Numbered from the stretch's first letter, positions 49,210-62,483 are shown. The stretch is 64,000 bases of DNA from Purshia tridentata (GCA_003254885.1 QANT01009041.1:20179-84178); one strand, 5' to 3'. Made by a program: numbers and translations. The notes: generated by a model not told the origin, from the letters alone.

Positions 49210-49999
49210 TCTTGATTTCCTTTAATAAATTTCATTCTCAATAAAAAGAAAAAATAGGATGCAGACATCGAATGTGTTGCTTGTTTGGGAAATACTGAAG
49301 GTGGAAAATGGAACAAAAAACCAAAAAGGAAAATGGAATAAGTGGTTTCCATTTGTCTTTGGTTGGTCTCCACACATGAATTGTAAGTCACTTGGGTCAT
49401 TAATGTTCTGGGTGACTTGCAATTTATAACTGAGGGATTTTGCTTTCAAATTCCAAAGATCTAAAAGGAAAAGGACAATTGACACAGAAGTGTTGATTTA
49501 AAGCACAGCCATTTAAGCGGCAGAAATTATCTTTATCCTTCAGGCCAAATGAAAGAAAATTAAAAGAACCGAAATTATCCTTAAAATGAACATAACGTCT
49601 ATAATAGAATATTCAATATTGTGTGCTTTCAGTGGAGGAAGTTCTTTATTGTACGCTTAAACGAACCTTAACGATCTCTATTATTGGTTGATGATTTGTG
49701 TGTAATTTTATATTTACAATTCTTGCACTCTATATCAATGACTTTATATAGAAAATTACAGATATAACAATTAACGATGATATTAACAGTGTAGATAAAT
49801 GCTGTGCACCCAAAACATTGCCACTCTGTTAACTAATTAAGTTGTTAATACAGCAGAGTAGTTATGTACTATACTACTCTAAATATTTCCTTTTCGGTTC
49901 TTTTGGGTAAGATGTTTTTCTCTGCTTTCAACATAATCATTGCTATCCCCTGCATGGCTGTAAGCTTTTCTGCACCTTATAGAGCTTACACGAGGATTG

Positions 50000-50159
50000 T
50001 ATTGCTCCCTCTTTTTTTCTCTCACTACGTTAATTCTCTGCCATTCAGATTTGGGAGATTGTCATCTCCCTCCCTTCCCTCTCTCTCTAACCCAGTGACT
50101 GGGTTTTAGATGACACCCATCTCCAAAGATTGACATATGGGATCAAAATTCAGAAGTAG
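50000..50159 (+). promoter_or_regulatory. Probable proximal 5' UTR exon of TPS1 with two upstream ORFs
   Basis: A CT-rich leader ends CAGAAGTAG before the donor GTGAGACC at 50160. The matching acceptor is AAATGCAG ending at 50884. It holds two upstream ATGs: 50110-50133 (eight codons including the stop) and 50137, whose frame would run across the splice into 50885-50909. The 5' end of the exon is not defined. Whether this is an alternative first exon or an internal leader exon relative to 43446-43589 cannot be told. Confidence 0.4.
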
Positions 50160-50954
50160 GTGAGACCCTTGTTTCTTATTGAACTTCGTTTCCTCATCGG
50201 TGTTGTGTCTAGAATGATTTTCTTTTTTCGTCGAAGTATAGAATGATTTACGAAGTGGGGTTTTTTATTTTTTCCTCGTTTATGCTGGTTCTGAACTTTC
50301 TTTGGACGAATGCTGTTTCTGAATTGCTGAAGATGATAAAAGATACCAACAGTATATGGTATTGCTTTCTCAGTTCAGCTAACTAAAGCTTTCAGCATAT
50401 TTGTTCCCGTGTTTGTTGTTTCATCTGAGTGATGTTCTAACATTTGGGCTGAGGAACCAGAGAATCCTTAGCTGCGCCTTGGATTTTATTCTTTCTGTCA
50501 TCTCCTGTCTGCGTACTGTCATTTTGGCTCTTTTTCCTTTATGCTTTTAATTTATTTCCATGTTGATTTTCTGAATGTTAGTTTTCAAATTGCTAGTTTT
50601 AATAGACCAGAGATAGTGGTAGATCCCATTTCTTGCTGTGGAACCCGTTCTTTGCATGATCTTTTTCACTTGGCCAGCTTGTCATTCTATGTGATGTTTA
50701 TCCTCTGGATGCTTATCCTTTTCTTTTTAGTGACAAGAGGAATATGTTCTGCTGTAGAAATGTTATTACCATAATCAATTGAGTGGTTACAATTTTCTGC
50801 TCTTACCCAAAATGTGGAAGATTCAAGGCCTTTGTTTGGCCTTTGATGCCAATTGACGATTTAATTGCTTTAAACAAAATGCAGGACACAGTTGCTCCTG
50901 GAACACTAGTGCTAATAAAATTAGAACTGAAGGCTCATTTACTAGATTGAGCGT

Positions 50955-53900
50955 ATGCCTGGGAACAAGTACAACAGTAATCCACCCCACTTTCCAAATC
51001 GAGTTGAACGGCTCTTGAGAGAAAGGGAGCTAAGGAAGAACAGCAGGGCCTCACACTTGAATGAAACAAATGATACTAATAGGGTGACTCAACTATCGGA
51101 GCATGACTTGCACTTAAGAGAAGATGAAAACTCAAGAATTTCCTATGTCGAACAATTCTTGGAAGGGGCTGCAGCTGCAAGGTCGCATACTGAGGGATGT
51201 GAAAAGCAAGAGGGGAGGCCTCTCAGACAACGACTGTTGGTTGTGGCTAACAGGTTACCCGTCTCGGCTGTTAGGAGAGGTGAAGATTCATGGTCTCTGG
51301 AAATAAGTGCTGGGGGTCTGGTCACTGCCCTTTTGGGTATGTATGTCTTAACTCTTCTTTAGAATACTGTTTGTTCAGTTTAAAATCTTCAATCATTCAT
51401 TGAAGTTTCTGTTTCTTGTGTTTATCATTTTCTTCAGGGGACAGAATTTCTCTTAGTCTTTTTCTAATCATTTTAAATTCTGATTTGGTATTTTGATGTG
51501 CAAAGAGAAACTAACTTTTACTGGATGGTTTTGTTCAAAGGTGTAAAGGAGTTTGAGGCAAGGTGGATTGGTTGGGCTGGGGTAAATGTGCCAGATGAAA
51601 TTGGGCAGAAGGCACTTACTAAAGCTCTAGATGAAAAGGTTCAAATTTTTTGCATATGGATTCTTTTTGGATTTGAAATTTTCTGTCATTCATAGACATA
51701 GGTCCAGCTCCTTTTCACTGATTGTGGGTTAAATGTGCATGATGCTTGTTCTGTACGTTGCAGAGATGTATCCCAGTTTTTCTTGATGAAGAGATTGTCC
51801 ATCAATATTACAACGGCTATTGCAACAATATTTTGTGGCCCCTTTTCCATTACCTTGGGCTTCCACAAGAAGATCGACTTGCCACTACCCGTAGTTTCCA
51901 GTCACAGTTTGCTGCATATAAGAAGGCAAATAAAATGTTTGCTGAAGTGGTTAATAAGCACTATGAAGAGGGTGATGTCGTTTGGTGCCATGATTACCAT
52001 CTTATGTATCTTCCAAAATGCTTGAAGGAATACAATAACAAAATGAAAGTTGGTTGGTTTCTCCACACCCCCTTTCCTTCTTCTGAAATTCATAGGACAC
52101 TGCCATCACGATCAGAGCTGCTGCGTTCCGTTCTTGCAGCTGATTTAGTTGGGTGAGTACTGGTTACTGCGCCAATAATGAATATGCCATGTGATTTAAT
52201 TTGCTTCAGATAGTTGATAAAATGTTGCCTTTTCCGAGAAAAAAAAAATAGTTGATAAAATGCTGTCACTAGACATTCAGCTTATGTTTTAAATTTCTCA
52301 AACTTGGTAATCTTTGCATCTATCGTGAGAAAGTATTTCATGTATGATGTATCCACTAACATAATATGTGTGTAATTGTATATTAACTCTTAAAAGCACT
52401 TTCTATGCTGCACATTATGCCATCCATCAAGAATATTAAAAATAACTAATGGAAAATCTTGTTCTATGGCTCCACTCCTCAAATCCATAAATTATCTGGT
52501 CTTCATTCTTTATGCATAATGTTAATTTCCAGCCATGATAATCTGTCCTTATTGTGCTCAAGATATGTTCAGCTGTAAAATAAGTTTGCTATTTCTGACC
52601 ATGATTTGTGGGCGTCAGGTTGCCATGTTTCGGAAATAGAATCCCCCAATTATGTAGATACGTGTAATGTTTTTTTGTTGATTTATTGCATTAAACATTT
52701 ACTTTTGTTCTCTTTTGAATTATGTTACGAACATCTGGAATAACCATAGAAGAGTGGTAATATTTAATAGGTTCTGTGCTATTAATTTCGTTTCATCACA
52801 TTGTATGAGCATTCAAGTTATATTTGTTTAAGCCCTATTTCAATGACCAAAATGGGGAAGCAATAATGGGTAGCCTATTTTTCTAATAAAGGAATTCCTA
52901 GTGACTGCGTAAGTTAACTATAAATTCATTGGACTTTTGTTTGGTACTTTTCAGATGTTCTGTGATAAATTTCTTTTTTCAACAGTTAATTATCTTCCTT
53001 TCATTTTATATTTTGTATCAGTACCATGATAAATTATTTAATTCCACTTATATCACAAAAAGTTAAATATGCTAAACGATTGTAAGTTTAATTTTGTTTT
53101 TCAGTTTTCACACTTATGACTATGCACGACACTTTGTTAGTGCTTGCACTCGCATTCTTGGACTTGAGGGTACACCTGAAGGAGTTGAGGATCAAGGGAG
53201 GCTTACTCGAGTGGCTGCGGTCTGTATCTATCTGACTGTTATCTATACTTCTTTTTTTCTTGTTTTGTATCCTTTGAGGTTGCTTGTTACTTTTATCAGT
53301 GCATAATTTAGTTTTAAACATTTTATGATATATCTTCTTGTTCTTATTATGGTTTTCTGTGTGCTTGAAATTTCAGTTTCCTATTGGAATAGATTCAGAT
53401 CGCTTCATACGTGCACTCGAGGTTCCTCAAGTCCAAGAACACATGAAGGAATTGAAAGAAAGATTTGCAGGGAGAAAGGTAGATGTTATTTTGTTGTTGC
53501 AATGATGCTAGACACATACACAAATACACGTTTTAATTCTGTCAATGGTATCTGCCAAACATATGTTTCATTGTAGAGAATAGTAGCATGATCAATCTTT
53601 CTCGCTACTGAAACAAATAACTTTAATTCTGCATTAAGGCTGCATCATCACTCCAAGGTGCTGTGTATTCCAATTTCAAAAATGATGTTGGGATAGAAGC
53701 CCTTGAAAATTTCTTTTGTTTAGGGTCTCCATTGTGTCAAAAACTGTCAAATTCATGCGTTCTCTTGCGCATATATGAAGTTAATCGTTCTGTAGATCAA
53801 CTTTCTCATCTATGTGGTGTTTTCTTAGTGGGTTATATAAGATCCTTTAAAGTATAATTGATTTATGTACATAATCTATTAAAAGAAAAAGAACGACCAA

Positions 53901-56900
53901 GTCAAAAGCAGGGAAGAAAAAGTCTATGCATGGAGAGTTGTCTAATACACAAGATTGGTTTTTTTTTTTTTCCTGTTTCTTTTATTGAATATATGTGGCA
54001 ATTTCCAGGTCCAATGTATTCTAATATGCTAGTTATGACTGGTTCATCTTGACAGGTAATGCTAGGTGTTGATCGCCTTGATATGATTAAAGGAATTCCT
54101 CAAAAGATACTGGCATTTGAAAAGTTTCTTGAGGAAAACCCAGATTGGCGGGACAAGGTAGTGTTGCTACAAATTGCGGTGCCAACAAGAACAGATGTTC
54201 CAGAGTGTATGCCTCTTCCTTGAAATGCGTTGTATACCCCAAAAATTTGTGTTGTGTGTAGAAAAGGCTAGCCTCTAGATTCCACCCTTCCGACCACTTT
54301 GTGCTGGATGATTGAGTCTGACTAAGCTACTATTTGTATCAACTATAGAAGCCTCCTAAAGAAAAAGTTAGCAATCAGTGTTGGCTAACATACCAAATTT
54401 GTTTTGCTAATGGATCTCCTAAAAAAAAAAAATTTTGGGGGTTTTATCATGCAACTGTTTATATAATGCGGGACATGGGGTGTGCTTGCCTTTTGTACTG
54501 CTAAGTGGTGTCCTCTCTCGGTAGTTTATAATTTTTGACTCATTTTATTTTTGTTTCGTTATGTCTTAAGTATGATTAATGTATAAACTAGTTATTTTGC
54601 ATTTCCACAGATCAAAAACTTACAAGCCAGGTTCATGAAATTGTTGGGCGAATTAATGGCAGATTTGGAACTTTGACTGCTGTCCCAATACATCACCTGG
54701 TATGCCTTTGACTTTTTAAGTAACTATGCCACGATATATTATTTGAAAGTTCAAATTTGACACTCAGTGTATAATTTAGTATGAAAGGTGCTCATGTGCT
54801 GCTTATGTATGATGTTATTAATTATCTAATTATAATTTTAATGTCATATTCCATAAAGCAATTATTTCTTTGTCTACAGGATCGTTCTCTTGACTTTCAT
54901 GCCTTGTGTGCACTATATGCTGTTACTGGTACATATTCTGATGGATTTCCCTGTTTCTTTTGACCCAGATTTTGCAATCAAGTTTTCAGTGTACTTCTTG
55001 CAAGGCTATATATCTGCATTCATCCTTTTTTTTTTTTTTGATAAGGGTCACAGAAATTCACATTCTTAGTCTGGATTTCTCAGTTTAAATTCATCTGTTC
55101 TGCTTTTCCTTTTTGTCATTTCTATTTATTTTATTTTCTTCAAACTTTTTGAACATTCTTAGCTGTAAGTGGAGCATATCTAAGATAAGATTAATGCATA
55201 TGTAATTTTCAACTAACAATTACTCTTTCCCTACTGTTTTTTTTTCAATTGTTCAGATGTAGCACTTGTCACATCCCTTAGGGACGGAATGAATCTCGTC
55301 AGTTATGAGTTTGTGGCATGCCAAGATGCAAAGAAAGGGGTCCTTATTCTTAGTGAGGTAATAACTGGAAAAACTTGCATGTTTCCTTAAGCTGTATCTT
55401 CGTGGATTTGTGCATAATTTATGATGGTGTTGAATGCTAATTTTTACAAATTGAGAATAGGAAAAAACAAAGAAAAAAAGAAGAAGAAGAAGATAGAGAT
55501 CATGGCTCAAATAAGCTTGAGATGATGAAATTATGTTATTAGTTTATAAATGCCTATCTTAATTGTATTTAGCATATTTCTTGAGTTAGATTGTATCAGA
55601 TGTTATGGTTCAATTGACATTCAAGCAAATGTGAAGTCGTTAAATGTTATTACTTATCAGTCATAATTGTTAGTTAACAACTTAACATGAGGTTTGAACT
55701 CTCATTTTTACCAAGACTGTACTATCTTCTTGCAACTTGGAAGCCTACCAATTTAACTTTTGTGCCCATTTGATGAACTACAATTTATATTCTTTTCTTT
55801 TTTTTAATTAATGGTTATCACTTTACATGGCTTGAATCTGATATCTGAGGATTAACAGCTTGAACTGAGCAATTTTCAATACAGGAAAGGTTTTTCTGAT
55901 TTTGAAAAGAATAAAGTGTCATTTTAAAAGAAATCCAGATTTTGTATTTAGAAATGTAAAATGGTGTGGAATTTTAGTATGAAAAATTTGTTGCAATACA
56001 TTGACTCGGCATTTAGAAACCCCATTGGTATTGTCTCTATTGCTACTTTTAAATACCTTTGGAAGATGCAATTCTCAACTTTTATCATGTACAAGCCAAT
56101 TGTAGAGGGAGTGCAAACATAAGGTTTTACAATTATGTACATGATTTTTTTTTTTCTCTCCTTGTATTGCTTCTAGCTTTTGACACTTCAAATGCATTTT
56201 GTAGTTTGCTGGTGCTGCACAGTCTCTAGGTGCGGGAGCAATTCTAGTGAACCCATGGAACATCACAGAAGTTGCCAACTCAATTGCCCAAGCATTGAAT
56301 ATGCCCGCTGAAGAAAGAGAGAAGCGACATAAGCATAATTTTGTACATGTGACAACCCACACTGCCCAGGAATGGGCTGAAACTTTTGTAAGGTATATAT
56401 CTACTGTTGTGCGACATCTTTAACAGCTTAAGTTTTTGGAAACAATGGTAAACCCCCAAAATTTGGCATGGTATCAGAGTATATATCCCAATTTCGAACC
56501 CTTGCAATCTCAACCTCCCAATTTATATTGAATTTCACATGTTGAGTTCTCAGTGATGGGGAGAGGCACACACATGAGATGGAGTGTTAGAGTATAAATT
56601 TTTTTTGTTTCACATCCTAACAGTTTAAGCTTAATGAGGCTTAATGAGGATAGTGGGAAACCAACAAAAGTTTATCATTAATTATGTTTTGCTGACTTGA
56701 AACTGGACACATATTTGTATGCAGTGTTTGCTACCTTGATGCTTGCTTAAATACTTTTTTGTTTTTTAACAAAGGAATTATAAAAGACAGGATTTTAAGG
56801 GTTTTACGTTCTTCAGAGTTTCACACGACGTTTAATGATATAACTTAAAAAATGTATTATGAAGCTATCTGGACATAGAATATGAATGTAGACAGGCAAA

Positions 56901-59051
56901 TTATTTTAAGCATCAGGTTGAGAACGTAGTGCATATTTAAGAGAGAAATTAACATGAGCTGGCAAAGTTTAAATGCCAATAAGCCTTATTTGCAATGCTT
57001 GGTCAGACTAGCTACCTTAAGCTAGCTTTTTTACTGTGGACATATGCACTGCACGGGGAAATGTTGTGGTTACATTTTTTCGTGCTTGCCTTCCACAAAG
57101 TAATAAATGGACTGCATACTGAGATCTTGATATTATTTTCCAGTGAACTGAACGATACTGTTGTAGAGGCACAATTAAGGACAAGACAGGTGCCACCGTC
57201 ACTTCCAAACCGGGAGGCCATTCAACGTTTTTTGCAATCAAATAATCGATTGCTCATACTGGTATGTGTTTGGGAATGTCCCAGTTAATAACTAATGTTC
57301 ATGCACCTCTATCAAATTCTTCATCAAATATCAAATTTCTGCATGGTATTCATTGTCAATTGTAGGAAGCCTGATGGCCGTAATGGTCAGTTGTCCTATA
57401 AAATGTCTAATGGTTATTCATTGTTTATTTTGTTTGGAAAGGAAACAGATCGACATTTTCCATCTGTCATTAACATTTCATGCGTTCAACATGTGATTGA
57501 CATCTTCCTCTTTCTCTTGATCTTTCTGGTTATCGGAACTCAGGGATTCAATGCGACATTAACTGAACCAGTGGACACACCTGAGAGACGAGGTGATCAA
57601 ATAAAAGAAATGGAACTTAAACTGCACCCAGAGTTGAAAGAAACCTTGGCAGCACTTTGCAATGATCCAGAAACAACGATTGTTGTCCTCAGTGGGAGTG
57701 ACAGAAGTGTCTTAGATGAAGTAATTCATCAATCTCCACATCTAAATTCTTTACCACCCTTACTTTATCCTCTTCTTAAATTAACTGTTTTTACAGAACT
57801 TTGGGGAGCTTAACATGTGGTTGGCAGCTGAAAATGGGATGTTTTTACGTCTTACAAAGGGAGAATGGATGACAACAATGCCTGAACATTTGAATATGGA
57901 ATGGGTTGAGAGTGTGAAGGTACTCTTGAATTAAAGTTATGTTCTAATTAATTGTATCCTGATTCCTCCAGACTGACAATGCTGAGGTTATGTTTTCAGC
58001 ATGTTTTTGAGTATTTCACAGAGAGAACACCCCGATCACATTTTGAACTCCGTGAAACTTCCCTTGTGTGGAATTACAAATATGCAGGTACTGCTTTTTT
58101 TTGAACCCATTTTCACCGTAAGCTAGTCTTTTGAACAAGTTCACTTTTGTCTATTCCATTTTTCTGTTTCTTATCACCATAGTATAATTGCAGATGTTGA
58201 TTTTGGAAGACTTCAAGCTAGAGATATGTTGCAGCATCTGTGGACGGGCCCAATTTCTAATGCATCTGTTGATGTTGTTCAAGGTAGCCGGTCTGTTGAG
58301 GTTCGGGCAGTTGGTGTCACAAAGGTGAATGCTTCATTGTCCGTACAAACAAAATTCTAAAAACAAGCAGTTTTACTTTTGTGTTTCCGTTTTTGAAATT
58401 TTTCTTTATCAATTCAGGGTGCAGCAATCGACCGTATATTGGGAGAGATAGTTCACAGTAAATCCATGACAACCCCCATTGATTATGTACTGTGTATTGG
58501 GCATTTTCTTGGGAAGGTAACATTCCCTTCTCTTTTCAATTGTCTGATTCTTCATAAACAGTGATAAGGATGGCATTATTTTTCATTTAATGTGCTTGGA
58601 CATTGATTCAAGTGTTGACTCGTCTTTATTTCAGGATGAAGATGTGTACACCTTTTTCGAACCAGACCTTCCATCTGAGCCAGTTCTTCCAAGAACCAAG
58701 ATAACTGATGGACTAAAGTTACCTGGTGAGAGAAGATCTTCTTTGAAGCTTCCAGCAAATAAAAGTGGGTCAAAATCATCTCAGAGCAAGACGCAACGAC
58801 CTTTACCACCAAACCCCGAGAAGAAAACTGCCAATCACCATAACTGTGGGAATGCACGATGGCCATCTCCAGAAAAGGTCACATGGAATGTACTTGATCT
58901 TAAGAAGGAGAACTACTACTCCTGTGCTGTCGGGAGGACGCGCACAAATGCTCGGTATCTTCTCCAGTCATCAGATGATGTTGTCTCATTTCTGAAGGAA
59001 TTGGCCGATGCAACCTTGGCAAGCTGTTCATCTTCAGATAGAGAGATATGA
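50955..59051 (+). CDS. TPS1: Trehalose-6-phosphate synthase, class I (TPS1)
   Basis: Seventeen coding exons: 50955-51336, 51541-51638, 51764-52152, 53105-53219, 53377-53478, 54056-54206, 54611-54699, 54880-54928, 55257-55357, 56205-56392, 57144-57261, 57544-57720, 57797-57919, 58000-58087, 58194-58324, 58418-58516, 58635-59051. The product is 938 residues (Arabidopsis TPS1 about 942). The N-terminal extension includes [12 protein letters not shown], the autoinhibitory segment of class I enzymes. The GT20 domain has [45 protein letters not shown] and [14 protein letters not shown]. The phosphatase-like domain from about residue 592 has GFNATLTEP in place of DxDGT, so it lacks the catalytic Asp, as expected for class I. 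The enzyme makes trehalose 6-phosphate, the sucrose-status signal required for embryogenesis and flowering. Intron 10 contains a TRIM-like relic. The first coding exon starts at 50885 with a 70-base leader without ATG. Synteny: At1g78580. Confidence 0.96.
56414..56632 (+). mobile_element. Relic of a TRIM-like LTR retroelement in TPS1 intron 10
   Basis: TGGTATCAGAG at 56469-56479 matches the primer-binding site complementary to initiator tRNA-Met used by many plant LTR elements. Upstream, 56414-56450 holds ACATCTTTAACAGCTTAAG followed by GGAAACAATGGTA. Downstream, after about 100 bases, TGTTAGAGTATAAA at 56585 begins a second partial repeat containing ACATCCTAACAGTTTAAG. The order LTR end, binding site, short internal part, LTR start is that of a miniature LTR element. 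No coding capacity; ends are degraded. Confidence 0.6.
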
Positions 59052-60367
59052 TGCTCTCACGTTTCTCAAAAGTGTACCTCCGGTTGGTAGCTTCTTTAGG
59101 TACACTTTTCAGTACTATTGCATTGTAGATATTCTACCCCCTTCCCTCTCTCATTTCAACCTTTGTCCTTCTCCTGGAGCTGCACCAGTAGCAGTGCTGC
59201 ACTAGTAGCAGTCTCTAAAATCCTCAATTAATATACTAGATGTACTCTTTAGATTAGGGACTGAAAGCATCTAAACCACAGCGATGATTAAAGATTTTTA
59301 CCGAGGAAAAAAGAAAAATAAACCCAGGTTTTCTTCCTTGAAATATGCAGACTGAAGTTTTCAGCAGCTATTCTTTCATTTGTCCCCAACTATTTGCATG
59401 TGATTTACATATCAGCAGCTATATTTCAACTATCAATTGGGAATCAATTCATATACCGAATGGTGTTAACAAAGAACACACATTCTCCGATTGGAAAAGA
59501 AAATTAAAGGAAATTGAAAAAAAAAAAAAAAAGAGGAATATATTTGCAGTTCAAAAAAAAAAAAAAAAGAGGAATATATTTGCAGTTCCCTTCATTGATC
59601 TTGAATCTTGAGATGACTGGAAATTTCGGAAAGATTTCTTTTGTTTTCAATGAAATCTTTCTGCTTTTCTTTTTGGCAAATTTACTCACGTCTACCGAAA
59701 GGCCATTCGCAGAGAGCTATTTAGATGCTTAAAAAGGTTGAGTACCAACAAATTAATGCAAATGTGATCACAATTAAAGTTAAAACAAAAATATAGAATA
59801 ATAATAGTAAGGAAACATGAATTTCAAGGATCATAATCTTTAGTTATCTTGACACTGTCAACACTTTCATACACATGCGTATGGAAGTTAAAAACCATGC
59901 ATAAATAATACACCCAAAAGGATACTACCAAAACTCAACATATACACCATTTCAGCATTTCACCCTCTTTGGCTCTTGAATCCTAAGGGACAGCAATGCA
60001 TTCATTCATTGAGTGGATATATAAGCTGACAAGAGAATTAAATAAATAACACATCTTCATTGAACATAAAGCAAAAGTTACTGAACCGCAACCTGTCGGA
60101 TGACAATATCTATAGGGAAGCTGTTGAAAGTTTCTTGTAAAATGGAACAGAAAGGTAACTAAAATAAGATACATCCCAATGAAACAAAAATGTAGGAAGC
60201 ACAACTAGTAGAATTATGCCCACCACCCTCTGGCACAATAGAAATAATGAGATAAGGCTAAGAATGAATAATGAGTGTTTCTGATTAAACTAAATTGATG
60301 TCATCTATAGCATATCACCTAATGCACAAAGGCAGAGCTCATCCTGAGGTCTATCACTGAAAATTGC
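59052..60367. other. Convergent 3' region of TPS1 and RHM1
   Basis: Contains a short direct repeat in which an A run and AGAGGAATATATTTGCAGTT occur twice (about 59519-59586). Otherwise 3' UTRs and AT-rich spacer; no gene recognised. Confidence 0.45.
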
Positions 60368-62470
60368 TTATTGTGCAGATGTTTTCTTGTTTGGTTCAAA
60401 GACATTCTTAATCAGTGACTCCTTGATTGGTAGCAATTCGGGGAACTCTTTCTTCAACTTGGATGCATCCATTTCATTGTTGCTTCGAGCAGCAACTATA
60501 ACCTTGGCTTGCTCTTCAAGTGTGAAGTTAGCCCATGTGAACTTTGGGTCAATGTATTGCTTGTACATCTCCAGAATCTCATTATGGCTCACCACCCCAG
60601 GGTTTGTGAAGTTCCATATACCCCTCAAGTTCCGCTTCGCCATCTCAATTGAAATGGGTAGTAGTTCATCCAAGATGGTCATGCTGTTAGGAATGTTAAC
60701 CACTTTGTTATAACGAGAAATCTTAGTGATGAAGTTACGAGGGTTGTTTAGGTCAGACGAGATGGGCATTCGAACTCTAAGAGTGCAAACATTGTCATAG
60801 TCCTTCAAGAGCTCCTCAACCTGATTTAAAAATAAATAAATAAATAAGAAATGTAAGATTTCAGGATATAAAAACTAACAGAACCAGGAATTCTGAGTAA
60901 AATTTACCATGGCCTTGGTTTTTGAATAGAAAGAACCATGGAAATTCGGTGTGTCTTCCTCAGTGAACCCAATGCCAGAACCTTCTGGATGTTTAGCATC
61001 ATACTCGAATATACACCCAGTCGCAAAATTCATCATCAGGAGTCCATGCTCTCTGCAAACATCTGCTAGGGTCAAGGTTCCAGCAACATTGGTACGAATT
61101 GTTTCTGTTTTATGAGATTCACACCAATCAACATTTGGTCTACCAGTCACACCAGCAGCATTGAACACATGGGTTGGCCTGACATTCTGAATATCAGCAG
61201 AGAGTGATGACCGGTCCTCTAGGCGCCCTTTTCCATATTCAAAAGAAATCCCTTGTTTTTCACATAGCTTCCCAAGTACACCCCCAATCCACCCAGTTTT
61301 ACCATAGATCAAGAACTTATAGGGAGGTTTACGAGGTGAGCCACTGCATTTGGCCGGTGGAACCAACATTCGGGGATTACTTGTGGCATAAGATTCAGAA
61401 TTTTCCTCTTCAGACCCATCAAAATGTCTCTCAAGCCCACCAGGCATCATCAGCATTCGAGGATGAGGAAGCAGTGCCCCAGATACGTCACCCCACCAAT
61501 CAGGATTCTTAGTGTACCATTCGATAGTCTTCTTCAACCCCTCTTGCCATGTAGTCCGCTCTGACCACCCCAAGTTTGTCAACTTCTGATCATCTAGGAA
61601 ATACCTTTGGTCATTGAAAGGTCTGTTTTCAACAAACTTGATGCTTGTTTTTGGGTCCACTGAGAAAAGTCTGCATATATCTTCAGCCACATCAATAACT
61701 CTCCTTTCCTTCTTTGTCCCAATATTGTAAACATGGCCAACCTCTCCTTTGTGAAGAATGACTTCAAAAGCCTCAGCAACATCCTCACAATATAAATAGC
61801 TCCTCACGTTAGAACCATCCCCATGAATTGGAAGAGGCTTCCCTTGCATGGCCAAGAGAATGAACTTCGGAATCAATTTTTCAGGAAATTGATTTGGTCC
61901 ATAAACATTGTTTCCACGGGTCGTTATAACGGGCAACCCATATGACCTGCCATATGCCATAACAAGCATTTCTGCTCCTGCTTTTGTTGCAGAGTATGGA
62001 TTTGTTGGGAGGAGTTGAGATGCCTCATGGTTTCCTACAACAGCATCTTCATCAGTCTCACCATAAACCTCATCTGTGCTCACATGGATGAACCTCCTAA
62101 TTTGACCAGTGACTTTGCATGCTTCTAGGAGAACATGGGTGCCATAGATGTTGTTCTTTGTGAACTCAAAGCTGTTACCAAAGGAGTTGTCAACATGGGT
62201 CTGGGCAGCAAAATGCATTATTGTATCTATCGACTCAGTGATGAGGAGATAGTTGACAAGGTCAGCACTGCCAATGTCCCCCTTAACAAACTTGAAATTG
62301 GGTGATGGTTTAGAAGGAAGCAGGTTTTTAAGATTTGAACAATAGTCAAGCTTGTCGAGCACAACAATATTGTAGTCAGGGTAACTGCGAATGAGCCGGT
62401 TGGCAACATGGGATGCAATGAAGCCAGCTGCCCCAGTTATAAGGATGTTCTTGGGGGTATATGTGGCCAT
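60368..62470 (-). CDS. RHM1: Trifunctional UDP-L-rhamnose synthase (RHM1)
   Basis: Two exons on the minus strand: 62470-60908 and 60820-60368, giving 671 residues (Arabidopsis RHM1 669). The N-terminal half is a UDP-glucose 4,6-dehydratase: Rossmann motif GAAGFIA at 13-19, STDEVYGETDED, and the YSATK catalytic pair. A linker around 345-380 (ALLPHPRMLMMPGG) leads to the C-terminal epimerase/4-reductase domain, with GKTGWIGG at 390-397 and YSKTK at 515-519. It converts UDP-glucose to UDP-L-rhamnose in the cytosol, feeding pectin (RG-I), flavonol glycosides and other rhamnosides. The single coding intron follows AMV close to the second YxxxK, as in plant RHM genes. A spliced 5' leader and TATA box lie upstream. 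Convergent with TPS1; synteny At1g78570. Confidence 0.96.
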
Positions 62471-62483
62471 TTCAAGGCAACTT

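Larger units (their letters stand above)
43590..49999. other. Long non-coding stretch upstream of TPS1 (leader intron or spacer)
   Basis: Contains a tandem duplication (46331-46493), the second MITE copy (48457-48873) with its flanking repeats, and a stretch near 44000-44160 rich in GTTAG/CAGTT motifs that resembles an old LTR fragment without clear ends. A 190-codon minus-strand frame at 45037-45609 has no recognisable domain. No supported gene. Confidence 0.4.

Noticed and set aside
61204-61512. Plus-strand frame opposite RHM1
   Set aside because: Antisense shadow of a strongly conserved coding exon.
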